Source of the DNA: Phlebiopsis flavidoalba
Taxonomy: Eukaryota > Basidiomycota > Agaricomycetes > Polyporales > Phanerochaetaceae
Direction: 5' to 3'
Assembly (NCBI GenBank): GCA_035772785.1
Contig: JAOCPU010000001.1
Coordinates: 496,001 to 560,000 of the forward strand
Length of the DNA stretch: 64,000 bases
In this document: positions 34,254 through 46,077 of the stretch, in pieces
How the letters are laid out: each line of letters opens with the position of its first letter
How positions within the stretch are numbered: the stretch's first letter is position 1
Notes under the pieces: generated by a model
Seen by the model: only the letters and a program-made list of their open reading frames with translations
Told to the model about the DNA's origin: nothing
Databases searched by the model: none
Position numbers and translations under genes: made by a program

Positions 34254-36230
34254 ATGTCTGCCTCTCCGTCCCAGTTCGCAACCATGACCTCGGCACCCAC
34301 CCCCCTCTCCCTGCACCCGCCTGGCGTCCGCTCGAGGAGCCTGCATCCGTCCGACGTGCAGCCTGTCTCACAGGTTGCAATGCAGAGACCCCCGCAGAAG
34401 CATGTCTGGGCTCAGGAGTCAATTCCTCCGCCCTACGCGTCACCTTCCTTCCCCCTCGACCCCTCGCTCTACGGGCACACCGTCTCCGTCCTCAGCAGAG
34501 GACCCCTCCCAACGGCGTGCAGCTCATCCCCTCGCCGATGCCCCCCACGCCTGTCCAGCGACTCCTCCTTCCAACACAGTACCATGCACACCCCGGAAAC
34601 GCGGTACACTACCTCCCTCATCCCAGTATGGACGCACGTATGCTGCAGCGGGTCACATTCTGATTACGGCCCCTCGATGGTGTCCCACCCGACGGACCCC
34701 GCGTCGTAGTCTATAATTACCGGGTCCATGCTGATCAACGCGGCCCATCGATGGGATGGAACGCGACTGAGGTCATCCTCCATCCCTCCTCCGCTCCCCG
34801 CCAGCGCAGCGCCAAGGCATGCAAGAAATGCAGAAGGCGAAAGACCAAGGTGTGTGCATTCTTCCTAGAATTCTAACAATTCCACGATCGTTTCTGACGC
34901 GCTTTCCCACCAGTGCTCTGGCGGCCAGCCGTGCACTACACGCTGCAACGCCCGCGGACTCGACTGCGAGTACGACGAAAAGGCTGCTCCGCGGGGCCCG
35001 TTCGAAGGCGAGGATGGAGCTTCGCAAGAAGCCCTCCAAGACCGGATCAATCGCCTCGCGCACAGGGGGGATAGCTCGCCCGCAGACAGTCCCGACGAGA
35101 AGCCATCGGGCGACGGACTTCATTACCTCGACAAAGCGTCCACCCACTTTGGAAGCTCAGGCATACCAGCCTAGCGCAGATCTGCACCCGCCGCAAGCTT
35201 ATATCGGCGCGCACAAACGGTCATTCCGCCTGCGCTCGACGAGTCGGTGCCTTCTTTCGGCGACACCGATCCGGCCTTTTACGCGCCCTTCGTCGGTGAC
35301 CATCATCCTCCCGCGCCCTCCGACGGCGCCCCCCGACACGAGCTCGCTGATCCAGGGGCTACACGGTGCCCGAGGAGGAGGAGACCGTCATCATCTCCCC
35401 TGTGCTGCCCGACGGTGCCTGGCAGATGGGCGTGCACGGCTTCGATTTCGACGATTCGGACAGCTCGCGCGGCCCTCGTCGTCGCACAGCACGTCGAGCA
35501 CGTCGAGCTGGTCGGTGACCTCGTCAGCGGCCTCCCTCGCGTGCGTTTCGTTTTCCCGCTTACCCCTTTCGGCGCGTCGCTGACTCCGCACTTTTAGCTC
35601 GAGCGCTTCCTCCGCCCAGACGATCTGGTCCACGAGCCTGCCGCGGTACCCCGCCGGGCGGCCCATGCAGCACACGCTGCACACGTCCTCGTCGAGCTCG
35701 TCGCTCAAGGACGCGCTGCTCGACAAGCCGCGCCTGCGCACGTCGCTGAGCACGCTGCCGAGCATCGCCCATGTGGCGGCAGCCGATGCTTCCCTGCTCA
35801 CCGACGTGCTGCGCCACGCTAGCCTCTCCGATCGGGCAGCGCCCCAGGCGCCCCCTCCGGAGACATCGCTCGCCCCCTCACATGCCGCCCTCACCGTCGG
35901 ACACCTCGGCGTTCGCCCACCCCCGGCATCGCCGACCTCGACTTTGCGGACGTCCTCTCGCACCTCGCCGCCGCGGACCCCCACCCCCACCACGCGCAGC
36001 AGCACTCGCCCATCTCGCCCACCTTTGCCCCCGCGCACGACGACGCGGGCGACGTCACGCTGCGCGGCCGCGCTGCCCCAGCGGGGCCTCGCGCACTACG
36101 CCTTCGCAGCGTCGGACTATATGCACGAGACATGCCCGGGTCTCTGGGGACGCGTACCAGTTTTGGCGGGCCGATGCACCACCACTCGCCGCCCGACCTG
36201 CACGGCGCCCCGTCGGCGTACCACCACTGA
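34254..36230 (+). CDS. Zn(II)2Cys6 transcription factor
   Basis: A fungal zinc-cluster DNA-binding regulator, acting in the nucleus; its targets are unknown. The start at 34254 gives MSASPSQFATMTSAPTPLSL and a Pro/Ser-rich, probably disordered N-terminus of about 180 residues. The DNA-binding domain is at about 34799-34970: RQRSAKACKKCRRRKTK, an intron (about 34851-34913), then CSGGQPC, TTR, CNARGLDCEYDE. Five of the six cysteine spacings fit Gal4-type clusters, but the fourth and fifth cysteines are separated by three residues rather than two. Then come GPFEGEDGASQEALQDRI (coiled-coil-like) and low-complexity Ser/Pro/His-rich sequence. The end is DFADVLSHLAAADPHPHH, SFGGPMHHHSPPDLHG and a stop at 36228-36230. 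No middle-homology domain is seen. Frames change often in the GC-rich second half, where an antisense frame is also long and open. Convergent with wc-2. Confidence 0.75.
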
Positions 36231-36869
36231 CGAGGACCACGGCGTGCTATCTATTAGTCTTATAGCTATCTATGCTTCGTATGCGCCATGCATGGACTCT
36301 ACCTAGGCTTACTACTCTATCTCTCTGTTTAACACCATGCCCCACCTGTCCTGTTGTAAACGTGTACCCAGTAGCCGTGTTGTACTCGCTTGTTCGCCTT
36401 CGTAGCCCCAGGCATCTAGCCGCGGCCTTTCGCTCCTTTGTAATCACCTTCTCTTCGGGCTGTAGATATACTGCTTTCGTCTACCACTTGTTGTCTTTGA
36501 AATACCCTGTAGCAGTACGCCGTCATGACCTGTCTCCCACTCATCTCCTCCTTTTCGCAACGTTCAGTCTCTTTAGGCGTCGACCCTGTTGTCGCATATA
36601 CTATCACCGGACCCGCATCTCCCCTCCTCCTGTACCTCCTGTCGTGTAGGCGTATCTCGTATGTGTCTTTTGCCGTCTAATAGTCGCGTGTATAGTATAT
36701 ATCGACAATCCCAGTGTCTGTATAATACACAAAGTGCACCGACCGTTGGGGCCGTATCGAGAGCGAGAGCAATGAGAACAATCAGGAGAGCCCAAGAAAC
36801 GAAAGCTTAGACGAGAACAAGAAATCGAGATGGGTTGGATTAGATAGCACGGCCGCACGCAACGGCCGG
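36231..36869. other. Intergenic between convergent zinc-cluster and wc-2 genes
   Basis: About 640 bases, pyrimidine-rich and rather AT-rich on the plus strand. Open frames are short or unremarkable, up to 135 codons on the minus strand. It most likely holds both 3' ends. Confidence 0.4.
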
Positions 36870-38454
36870 TCACTGGGCTGGGCCCCTGTGCATTACTGGC
36901 CCCGCCGTCCCTGCCTCTGCGGCGTTGGTGGCGTTCCGGGACGACTTTGCCCAGCGCAAGCCACATGCATTGCAGAGCGTCTTCGGACCTTGGGGACCCT
37001 GGGATGCACACAGTCAGCAGCGCACGCTCCTGTGTGGCGCAGACCCGCCCAGCTCACCTTTGCGCCATTCGTGGCGACTCGGTGCGGCCGCACGTCATGC
37101 AGCAGTGGAGCTCCTGCGCGAACGTCTTCTTGCTCTTGCGCAAAGTGCGCCTTGGCGCGTCAGCACGCGCGCTAGGCGTATAAGGCGTGGGGGTGTGTGT
37201 TGCTCACCTTCTTGCGCGGGAACGTGTGGTCCGCGGACGGATCAGCGTGCTCGCCGCCAGAGAAGAAGCACCGCCGGGCGAGCCCAGCGCTGGCCCGCCA
37301 CCATCGGGCTCCCGCTCCCTGCCCCCGCCCATACCCGATTACATCAGCGAGCCCGCCGAGAACTGGCGGCTGTCGAAGCATGCTCGGCTCGTACCGGCGG
37401 GCGTGGTGTTGAGCGTCCACGCAAAGGACTGCCCTGGGGGACGGTCGTCGCGCTTGCGCGGTGTGGGGGCGCTGCCCGGGTACGGGGTCTGCTGGGAGAG
37501 CGTGGAAGGTGGACATGGAGGCCCGCTGGCCCTCTATCCGGTCTAGCACGGCTTCCTTTGCTCGTGTGCGTCGCGCAAACGCTGCTGCAGCCGCTCGTTC
37601 TCGATCTTGAGTCTCCAGGAAGGTGTTCTAGCCTGCATGTCGGCATCGAAAATGATGCTCGTTTAAAATCGTTGTACGCGGCGCGAGCGACGCAGCGACT
37701 CACATGGCCGTATGCGGCTAGGTATGGTTTAGCCATGGCGAAGAAGCACTTGAAGCTACCGTTGTTGTGGGACATCCCAGGCGGACGGGGACCATCGCGG
37801 TCATGACGTGCATGTCTTGGATGTTGTAGCCCACTAGAGCCAGAGGGACGAATATTGTCCATGTAGTGCGCGTAGCCTTTGATCTCGAACAACACCTCTT
37901 TAGAAGGAGGCCTTGAGGGCTGCGCTGGGGTGCCGTCCCTGCCCGGCATTTCATGCAGATCCCACCCGTTGGAATTGACGGGGATCGTAGTGGCCGTAGC
38001 GATCATGCTCTGTCCTTGTCACCTTAGTGCGGACATAGGCCAAAAGGTCCGTACGCCTCGTGAAATCGCATCTTTGTATTGGAGAGCAAACGCTTCTCTA
38101 TCGTTCTCTTCCGGAAAGCCACTTAATGGAAAAGTCGATATCGATTTCCGAGGTGATCAACATAACGTTTCCTTATCTCAGAGAGGTTTTCCATCCACCA
38201 GGTCCTCGTCCTCAACCAGCCGATGGCAGATCCTTGACCGCCGGCCCACAATACCTATGAGTACAACGACGCCGGTCTGGCCTGACGAACGAGCATGTGA
38301 CCGCCTCGCGTGAGCTCGGTGACAAGTAAGTCCGCCATCGCTTGCGCTTTGGGTAAAGTCGAAAAAAATGAGCTGGGGAGCGTCGCCTCGAGACGCCGTG
38401 GCCGTCGACGCGGCGGCAGACCCTGAATTAGTGCGTGACGGGCTGAGCTTCCAT
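36870..38454 (-). CDS. wc-2: White-collar-2 homologue (PAS domain plus GATA zinc finger)
   Basis: WC-2 pairs with the blue-light receptor WC-1 and binds GATA elements to drive light responses. The start at 38454 reads MEAQPVT, then after one frame change [19 protein letters not shown]. The PAS domain spans about 38350-37840: DFT(K)[25 protein letters not shown] damaged part, [16 protein letters not shown] (about 37900-37853). [10 protein letters not shown] follows at about 37754-37725. A long poorly kept region runs to 37130, then [13 protein letters not shown]. The GATA finger is [10 protein letters not shown], a one-base insertion, EWRKG (about 37105-37057), an intron (37056-36998), then [20 protein letters not shown] (about 36999-36940). 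All four zinc cysteines are present. The tail [12 protein letters not shown] ends at 36870. Length and order fit the short basidiomycete WC-2 proteins. A single PAS and a C-terminal finger without a LOV motif separate it from WC-1. Confidence 0.75.
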
Positions 38455-39713
38455 GGGCGACGGGTTCGGGAGGTGGGCATGGTTTTGCGAGTAAGAGTTG
38501 TCGCGCCTCAAGACGGAAACCGCGAACGGGCATGAGCCCAGAGACAGCACCCACGCTTTTTCGGTGACGGTTCCGAGGAAGCAAAAGCGATGCGGTTTCC
38601 TGGGCGGCGGCCGCGCGCAGCGGCCGCGCGTGCTGCTTGTCGCCCCCATGACGCACTTGTCGTCATTCCCAAGGGGCTTCCGGATCACGAGGGCTGCATG
38701 ATCGCTGATATATAATGACTATGTAGAAGTTATTGTCAGTAGTGCATTAATCTATCAAAAAGGAAGACACGTAGAACCAGTAGACAGTGGGTAGGCATAT
38801 GACAGGCATGGCGGGACCGGGAGCAGGGAGAAGGAGATAGAAGCATACGGTGAAAATGGATCAGCATATGCCGAGAGGCCGTATAACAGCTAGGTATCAC
38901 ACCGACGGGTACAAACATATTGACAAGATAGAAGAGATTTCCTAGGTGGGCGGAGCAGTAATAAGAAAATCGCTAGATGAAATGACCAGCGTCCGTGTGC
39001 CTCAGTATCCGGCGCCAGCGATACGACAGCATTCCATGTCGCATAGTTTCTCAAGTCCGAGTCCAGGGAAGTGTCGCCTAAAGTTCAAGTCGCCTCGGCT
39101 TGCCAATCCAAGTATTCGTCGCCGGTCCGACAGACATGGCAAGAAATCGGGTCGTCCGGGTCCCTCTGAGTCAGCGACTGAGGCGGAGGGATTCCGCCGC
39201 CTTGCCGCCGGCGCAAAAAATAAAAAAAAAAAAAATAAAATAATAAATAAAAATTATAAAACTTCGGGGGATCACGCGCTGTTAGGCATTCGGGTCTTGT
39301 ACTACTTTAGCGACCAGCCGACCTGCCACGTAGGGCGATGTGAGGTGTCGAGTTGCTCTCATGACTCACGCGGCTTTTTCATGGGCTGATGATGCAGATT
39401 TTGCGGCCTGAGGAATGCCTTGTGATAAAAGTGCGACATGAGAGATCTGTCCTCTGGCCAGAACAGGTAGTAAACGTACTTTGTACAGACACTCCGTAAA
39501 CTCTTGATCTTGCAAGGGTATTGCGGGTCCGAGTGCGTCCAATGTCCTTCCTGGGTGCTGGATTCCCAGTGCCTTGGCCGATGGCCCTTGTGCGATGTTC
39601 ACGGGCTGCCTTGCAGGCGCAAGGCGGAGTTGTGCCTCTCAGATATCCTTCGGTCTCACAGAGTGTGCCAACGCTGGAAAGCATCTGCCGTCAGGAAGTA
39701 GATCCATGGTATA
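38455..39713. other. No recognisable gene; contains an A-rich tract
   Basis: Open frames up to 147 codons, none recognised. The stretch just right of 38454 is the presumed wc-2 promoter. The A-rich tract at 39215-39261 is listed separately. Confidence 0.35.
39183..39261. repeat. GC-rich hairpin followed by A/T-only tract
   Basis: GGCGGA (39183) and TCCGCC (39193) can pair. From 39215 to 39261 there is a 47-base A/T-only tract, almost all A on the plus strand. It could be a plain microsatellite or the tail of a short retroposed element; no target-site duplication was recognised. Confidence 0.4.
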
Positions 39714-41270
39714 TCATATAGCTAGGACGAACCCAAACTTTTGGTTGCCCGCCGAGAACCTTGTTGGCCGATCGCTGCCCAGTCCTTGCTCCCACTCGCC
39801 ACAACAATCTGTTTTCTTCGCCATGAGCTCTGCGAGTCGCTCTGGAGTTATTCTTTGGGTGGGACTCAAGTATTCGGTTCCGCGAGGCCTATCCAGTGGA
39901 CGCGTCAGCCTGTTTCCATCACCGTCCCAAGCGTCGCCCTGAAAGCCACGGCCGTAATATCCGGTGAGCGGCAGCTCAGGGCAGTCTTTTTCGAGCGGCA
40001 AGTACTCGGCCTGGTGCTGTTCTTGCTGGCCACTCTACCCGTCTTCGCCTGGCCATCAGGCACTTCCCTCAGGATGCACCAGGTGGAAGTGGCGAGTGTA
40101 TCCATAGTCCGCAAGCGTCCTATCTGGTACTCTTCCCTACAATTCCTTTTCTTCGTCGCGGAACCCGGTAGAGCTTGGCCGCAGAGTTTCCATGGCATGA
40201 CACGCCGTGTCGCCCAAGTACAATAAAAAAAGCATGTTGAGACAACGTCCGCTGCGCTCGACGATCTGCTGATCAATACGCACGAGATCTTTTCGATTGC
40301 TGCATAGACGAAACGCGCGTGGTGAGTAACCAAGAGCGAAAGAGAGCAGAGGGCTACTAAACCGTCCTTTCTGGTTGTGCGAAAGTTTGTTCTCGAACTG
40401 CTGCTCTCGCATCTTGTCGTTGAGGCGCATCCGCGCCAACGCTAGTGGACTGGAAACCTTGGGTGACTTTGTGGGGCTCTGGTTGACTGAGCCGTCGGTA
40501 GCCGCGCGGTAGTACCTTGCGCCTCGTGTCCGAGACTCGGCGTTGGACCCATTCGTCTGCGAGGGGTAACGCCGTTGTCCTGAATACAGCTGAGGAGGAT
40601 ACCGTGTGTTGCCAAGTAGCGTTATAGCCGAGTGGAGTCGTCGATGAACCAGCCACGTTGTTCCTGCTGTAAGCCGGAGGGTTGGACTAGGTCTTGAGGC
40701 CGCAGAGAGCCAGCTGGAGTAGCACGAGAGGAGACAGATTGATTCAGAAGATGAAAACTCGGACGGGGGCTGCCAGATATCCCGTTGCTCCAGTAGGGAA
40801 GCGCCGACGAAGCGTCCGGGGGCCCTGCCATGCCAGGAAAACTGTCGACACGATTATTATCTAGAGGTAGGTTTGGAGGCATGTTGAGTAGAATTTTAGG
40901 ATAGAATGCGCGGCGCGTGCGACTTGTGGTGGTGTAGCCGTCGAGGGTAGAAGGATAGTTGGTGGTAATAGGCCCAAATTTGCGAGGTTTATATCCCCCA
41001 GGACATCGAGTGGGCCTCGCGGCGTGCCACCGGGTGGCCACGGAGAGGACTTGCCTTTTTGGTGCTGAAGAAAGAGAGGCTACTGCGGTGGCATAATTGA
41101 CCAGTAGCGTCTTGTCTATCGTGCTGACTATCGTGGCTACAGCGAACAGCCGCAAGGGGACCTGTGTGACGTCCCAGCAGATCGACCGCCCTCCAAATCA
41201 GTAGCGTTTTCTGACGAGAGACAAGCAGAAACCTTTCAGCTGTGTCAAGTGACTCCATTGTGTTTGTCAC
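39714..41270 (-). CDS. Unidentified minus-strand gene
   Basis: I do not recognise this protein. In translation order: KTLLIWRAVDLLGRHTGPLA (about 41210), the weakly hydrophobic AVATIVSTIDKTLLVNYATA (about 41143), PRKFGPITTNYPSTLDGYTT, LLNMPPNLPLDNNRVDSFPG (about 40895) and ATPAGSLRPQDLVQPSGLQQ. Then LARMRLNDKMREQQFENKLS (about 40440; coiled-coil-like), LADYGYTRHFHLVHPEG, EYLPLEKDCPELPLTGYYGR (about 40010) and TEYLSPTQRITPERLAELMA (about 39875). These parts read as continuous protein with introns between them. Start and stop are uncertain. A possible single membrane anchor near the N-terminus would make it a secretory-pathway protein; this is weak. Confidence 0.4.
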
Positions 41271-42493
41271 TGGTGGTCCAACCTGGACGTTGTACGAGAG
41301 ATAGCGCCTGCTTGTTCTGTGCTGCAGGGTTCGTCACGCCGCAGGCCTCGAGTCTCGAGCACGAATGCCCTACACCCCTGTGACAAATGCACTAAGGAGA
41401 GAGGGCACAAGAAACAGCATCAGAGATATCCGTGGAAATAAAAGGTATAACTTGGCTGACTTTTCTCCATGCCGGATTCGGATATCAAGAGTCCTGCCCG
41501 TTGTCGAGGCTGGTTCACGGCTAAAGCTACTGTTAGGACCAGGCGTCTTCGTAGAGTAATGTTGCCTAAGAGTGGAACCCGATCGATGAGATCGTATTAT
41601 TTCACGAGTGAAGGAAACAAATAGACGAAGGGAAGATGGGCCGGTCGTGACACAGACCTGCTGGTCGTAGTGAAGTCAGAGGTCTGTGCACTCCGCAGGT
41701 CAGAGCGAAGCAAGGCAAAGCATGCCTCAAGGCATGATGATCAGTGCTTCTACAGCTCCTAGTCAATCTAATTGTGGTTGGAACGCCTTACCATCGAAAT
41801 GCTCCGGGAATTGCGCTTTTTTTATTGGCAAGATAACACCTGTACTTAAAACTGTGTAACGGGTCCACGTGAGTTCCACGAGTCGTATCGAAAGTCGGAT
41901 ACAATTGACTTACATGAGTAGCTACAGCAAAGCAAGGATCTCCCACTTTACAGCTTGTACCGTCGACCGTGGTTTACGGAACGTGGACGTGTCGAATTTT
42001 CCGGAATCGATTGCCGCGACGCTCGCCGTGGTACACGTGACAGCGCCACCAAGGGCCCGCCTTCCTGACTTGATGGAGCGAGATCCTCGAGCCGCTCATG
42101 ACCGGTCTATCACTGCCTGGTGGTCTTCTACTGCATTACTAACAGGGGAGATAGCTCGTAGGATTTCGGTTATCTATACTTTCTCAGCTAGCCATTGAAG
42201 GTGTCGCGGTCTCCAGGCCCCAGGGGCCGAGATTGATCGAAATAATCGATGGGATAATAGTACAGAGTGGAGGGGAGAGAATTTAATCTACAAAGACATA
42301 CAAATCCAAATGCGTACGGGGGGTTGAGGTAGTTCAGCTTGAGCTGCATAGGCAAAGAAAGGGCAGATATAATGACCAGAGGAAAGGATAGAGAAAATCG
42401 GGCAATGTCGACGACGGTATGGGGTCGCCTGTGGAACATCGATTTCGGAATCGAATCGAGAGCAATTATCCTTCGAAACCTAAATCTCATGAG
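41271..42493. other. No recognisable gene
   Basis: Short open frames only. A small hairpin, CATGCC-TCAA-GGCATG, lies at 41722-41737. The left part is the presumed promoter of the minus-strand gene to its left. Confidence 0.35.
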
Positions 42494-43632
42494 CTATTGT
42501 GTGGCGGCGGATTGGATGGAGCTTGTGCTGTGAGATTCGGGGGGATTGTCAGAATTCGGGCGATCAACCTGTGCTTCGTTCCCGTTCGTGGAAGTACCAT
42601 TGATAGATTTCAGAGGCGCCCTCAGCGGAAGCGACTGGCGAAGACGAGGTCGTCGGGGATTTTGGGGGGGATTTTGTGAAGGCAAGGGTATCGGCATTGA
42701 AGGTAGCATTTGGGTCGCACATGGGCCGCTCAAGCTTCACGAGCGCGGATCTTGGTGATCTTTTTGGCATCCCAGACACGAATCGCGACGTGTCTTTTCA
42801 TGTTGGTCGACCTTTATGCTACAAACATCATGTCTAGAGAGCGGATGAGACGACGACTCTCTCATAGCTATGGGAGATTATAACTTACCCATAAGTACAC
42901 CCGATACGTCCTGAAACGACTTGCAAAAGAATAGCCAGGGTGGCAAATCCTCTTTCGTGATACCCAATGCAGCTGCCACAAGCCTCGCGGTGACCAGGGC
43001 GGTCACAGCCCCTAGAACCCTAGAGAGAGGACGTAAACTTTACTTCTACAAAAACACCATGCAATACTAGAACCGGACCACTCGCAGTCACACACAGAAA
43101 TGTCATTCGTATCAGAGGACCGAGAAGACCTCACCGTCTGGCGCGCCACTTTGCGATCTACGTCGCTCGGCACGACAAAATGCGTTTCGGGTCAGTCGCG
43201 ATACGTGCATCGTACGACTCCTTAGACAGTGATGTGGCAGTTAGATAAGCCAATTTGGAAATTCCGTATAGCCCTTGACAGGTCAATTTCCTCGATCCCA
43301 AGCGTCATCTGAAAGCACGGCCGTAGGTCTGTCTGTGGAAGGTCAGGGGTGTTCCTTGGACTTCGGTAGATAATAGCCTGGGATGGGACGTGGCTTGCCG
43401 TGCATAGCAGAGTGGCAGCGGTAACTCCTCGTATCGACGTGCACCAACAAAGGGATCCATGGGAATTCCTCTCCTCTTCTTCTGTCGCCAATCGGATAGA
43501 AGCAGCCGTCCTTACATCTGCATCACTGTAGGCCTCCGATAGAATTGTATGATGTAATTGAATAGAGCTTTTCGTTCCTCCGAGCTTCAGCTGGCTCTCA
43601 TGTCTCCGACTCCTTGCGGGCGATCTTAGCAC
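42494..43632 (-). CDS. Unidentified minus-strand gene, possible membrane segment
   Basis: The best block is at about 43025-42895: GAVTALVTARLVAAALGITK then EDLPPWLFFCKSFQDVSG. It starts with a hydrophobic helix and is closed by a clean GTAAGT donor. After the intron come MKRHVAIRVWDAKKITKIRA (about 42803) and a disordered tail rich in Pro, Ser and Asn, ending SSIQSAATQ at 42494. A further open frame, 43632-43222, may be the upstream exon (SSIQLHHTILSEAYSDADV). I cannot name the family. The RVWDAKK part made me think of a C2-domain start, but nothing else supports that. Confidence 0.3.
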
Positions 43633-44036
43633 CTCGTATTTTTGTAAATACAGTCGGGTCCAATGGGTCTCGTCGCTCTGTGATGCTAATCGATTCCTGA
43701 CAGGCTCGTCGCTTTGTCGTCAAATCGATCGTAACAGTTTGCCACTCTGTGGTTTATCGACCTAGAAGAGAGATGACCAGGATGAATAGCGATGGACAAG
43801 AAACTGACGAGGGACGATACGCTTGGGGCGTGCTGTATTTTTCCTATTGTAATGCTTCTCCCGTACCACCGACGCTGGTGACTCGATTATGTAACAGGTG
43901 TGGCGCCTTTCGAGGGACCAGAATTTCGTTTCGCCAGGATTCTGGTGAGATGAAGCAGGCGCTTCCACAGCTCGCGGGCTAGGAATTCCCGTGGGGGGGG
44001 TGACCTCCGCCTGTCCGTAGATCTGCTGCATCTTGT
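43633..44036. other. No recognisable gene
   Basis: A 77-codon plus frame and an 89-codon minus frame are open, neither with recognisable content. Confidence 0.35.
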
Positions 44037-45408
44037 CTAGCTATGGCTGAGGCGTTTATTGGGTATGTTCCAATGACGCCCGGTGATCAACTGAGTTGAC
44101 CATCCCTTGAGTCGCATAGTTCTGAGGAACGTCGGAGTGCTCATGGCTCTGTGCTTGCACGAATGAGCTATCGCCCAGGTTCGACGGCCCCGCATGCGGG
44201 TAGATCTCGTGTTGCTGGAGAACACGCGCGGCGGATTTCCCTTTGGATGAGGGGAGCGTGTCCGTTTGGGAGGAGATGCGGCTCGTTGCGCGTATATCTG
44301 AGGAAACTGTTGGCTGTTGGTGACAGGGAAGGAGCTTGTGGCTTGTGTAGAGGCGGATATTGGATCCCTGGGTTGAGCTGTTGCTGCCAATGGGGCATAA
44401 GCGACTGTGCCGCGTGGTTTCGTGTCGAAGGTCGTGTCGAACATGTCCAATGAGGGTATATTACCCATGGAGTCCGTAGGCATAGGTTGGGGAATCGCAA
44501 AATTCTCCAGGCCGCTCATATTGCGACGAGGATAGGTACGTGTTATCCACAGCATGAAGGAGGTTGTCGATTGAGTCGTATCCACTAGACTGTAGGGCGT
44601 CCTGGACTTGCGCACTGTAAAGGGGACGCATCTTGTATTCCAGAGTCCTGAAGTGCTGAATATCCGAGCGTGTTTTGAGAATACGTAGGGTCCGATGAGA
44701 GTCCTAGAGGGTCTTGCGGGGTGGGGTTGAAGGGATCGTCGAATCCCGGAAATAAGTGAACAGAAATGCGACTCGCCACTATGACCAGTTGGGAGGCTGT
44801 ACAAGCCCCTGAGACTCAAAGGAAAATGCGTGATCGTCTCCGAGATAAGACCCTGAAGATCCGGGGGGATTAAGTGGCTGGAATGTCGATGAGGCGAAAA
44901 GGCGCTCTATCGCTTCGGCGGACTCTGCCAACCATGTCGCAAAGGGCTTTGTCCGCCAGCAGAGCTATCCAAGCCTTGTTGGCCTCGACATGGGTCGTTT
45001 GTTTCCATCCGCAATGGAGGCATGTCAATCATGGCGCAAGTTGATTGAGCTCGACGGGTATGGAGTGCCAGTGCGGATGCTGTAGCAGGAATAGGTCGTT
45101 CAGCGACTGCTGGTTAGAAGCCAGGGTTCGAGATCTGTGTGGCCAAGAGGATCGCACGGAAGGGGCAACTAGCCTCGGAAGAGCTGTCTTTCAACGTTTG
45201 GCGTCGAGATGAGGTTTGGTTTGATTGTCTTGTAAGGATCGTTACAGTCGGTGGCGGGGCTAAGCTGTATGACGTCCAATGATTTCATCATCAATAACGT
45301 AAAACAGGTCCGACAGAATACAAAGGAACGTCGTACAATGTATCTGGTCGGCCCGATCGCGTGGAAGATGTTAGGTCTGGATTTTGGGTTGAATTCGGAG
45401 GCTCTCAA
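44037..45408 (-). CDS. Unidentified disordered minus-strand protein
   Basis: A Pro/Ser/Gln-rich protein read on the minus strand through two or three alternating frames. Blocks: LNDLFLLQHPHWHSIPVELN (about 45105), FASSTFQPLNPPGSSGSYLG (about 44905), DDHAFSFESQGLVQPPN, TPQDPLGLSSDPTYSQNTLG, and LENFAIPQPMPTDSMGNIPS (about 44510). Then LDMFDTTFDTKPRG, PISASTQATSSFPVTNSQQF (about 44370) and SPPKRTRSPHPKG, which resembles a nuclear localisation signal. No DNA-binding domain is seen in the part I can read. It resembles the activation-region half of a transcription factor, but that is inference. Ends are uncertain. Confidence 0.4.
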
Positions 45409-46077
45409 GCACTGTTGCGTAGTTATTCATGTGTTTGACGTCCAGAGTTCTTACTGATAAGAATATATGAGACTGACTTGAAGTGATATTTCCAGCCATC
45501 AGAAAGAAGCTTACTGATTTCGCTTCCATACTCCAATCGCTGTGTCCAAGAGTCGCTTTCTTCTCGATTTGATTTGAGATAGCCGTGGAAAGATGATTAT
45601 GACAAAGGTTCCTAAGCCTTGCCCTGGACCAATGTTACTTTAGACACGATTGAGATGCAGCTGCTCGCGCAACCTAAATAGCAGCCAGAGATCAGCCGCA
45701 ACGAAGTGGCGCGGTGAACTAGAAATATCGAATTCTGCATGCCTTTAGTAAAACAGATAAGTTTCACATTCAAAAATAACTTACATTAAGAAGCTTGCAA
45801 TTCTTGAGAGAACCAAGAACCTTCTGCGATATGGGGAGTGTCAACCTCGGGTTCAACATGAGGGGTGACGCATCACAAAGGGACAAAGAGCGCGGCAAAC
45901 ACAACCACACAACGCCACCAGGGTCCAGCACCTTCCCCACTTGGACAGCGTGAGCCAATCAGGCTTGAAGCTGACCACACCCGCACGATCTTATCCTTCG
46001 TGAACCTCGCGTCCTATTCACTCTACGACTCATCATATTGATTTGACTAGCTATTTGACGCGTCATTCAGCCTACAA
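45409..46077. other. No recognisable gene; promoter of RPA3 at right
   Basis: Only short open frames. The minus frame at 45770-45958 has no motif. The final 100 bases before 46078 are the presumed RPA3 promoter; no clear TATA element. Confidence 0.35.

Noticed and set aside
35391..36038. 215-codon minus-strand open frame
   Set aside because: It is the antisense shadow of the GC-rich second half of the zinc-cluster gene; residue composition is Arg/Gly-rich as expected for such shadows.
37172..37806. Long plus- and minus-strand frames in the middle of wc-2
   Set aside because: The region is GC-rich with all frames open; the PAS and GATA blocks on both sides fix the minus-strand gene, and these frames carry no domain.
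42494..42830. C2 domain or Rsp5-type ligase start
   Set aside because: Only a short RVWDAKK-like stretch fits; no WW or HECT motifs and no second C2 strand follow.
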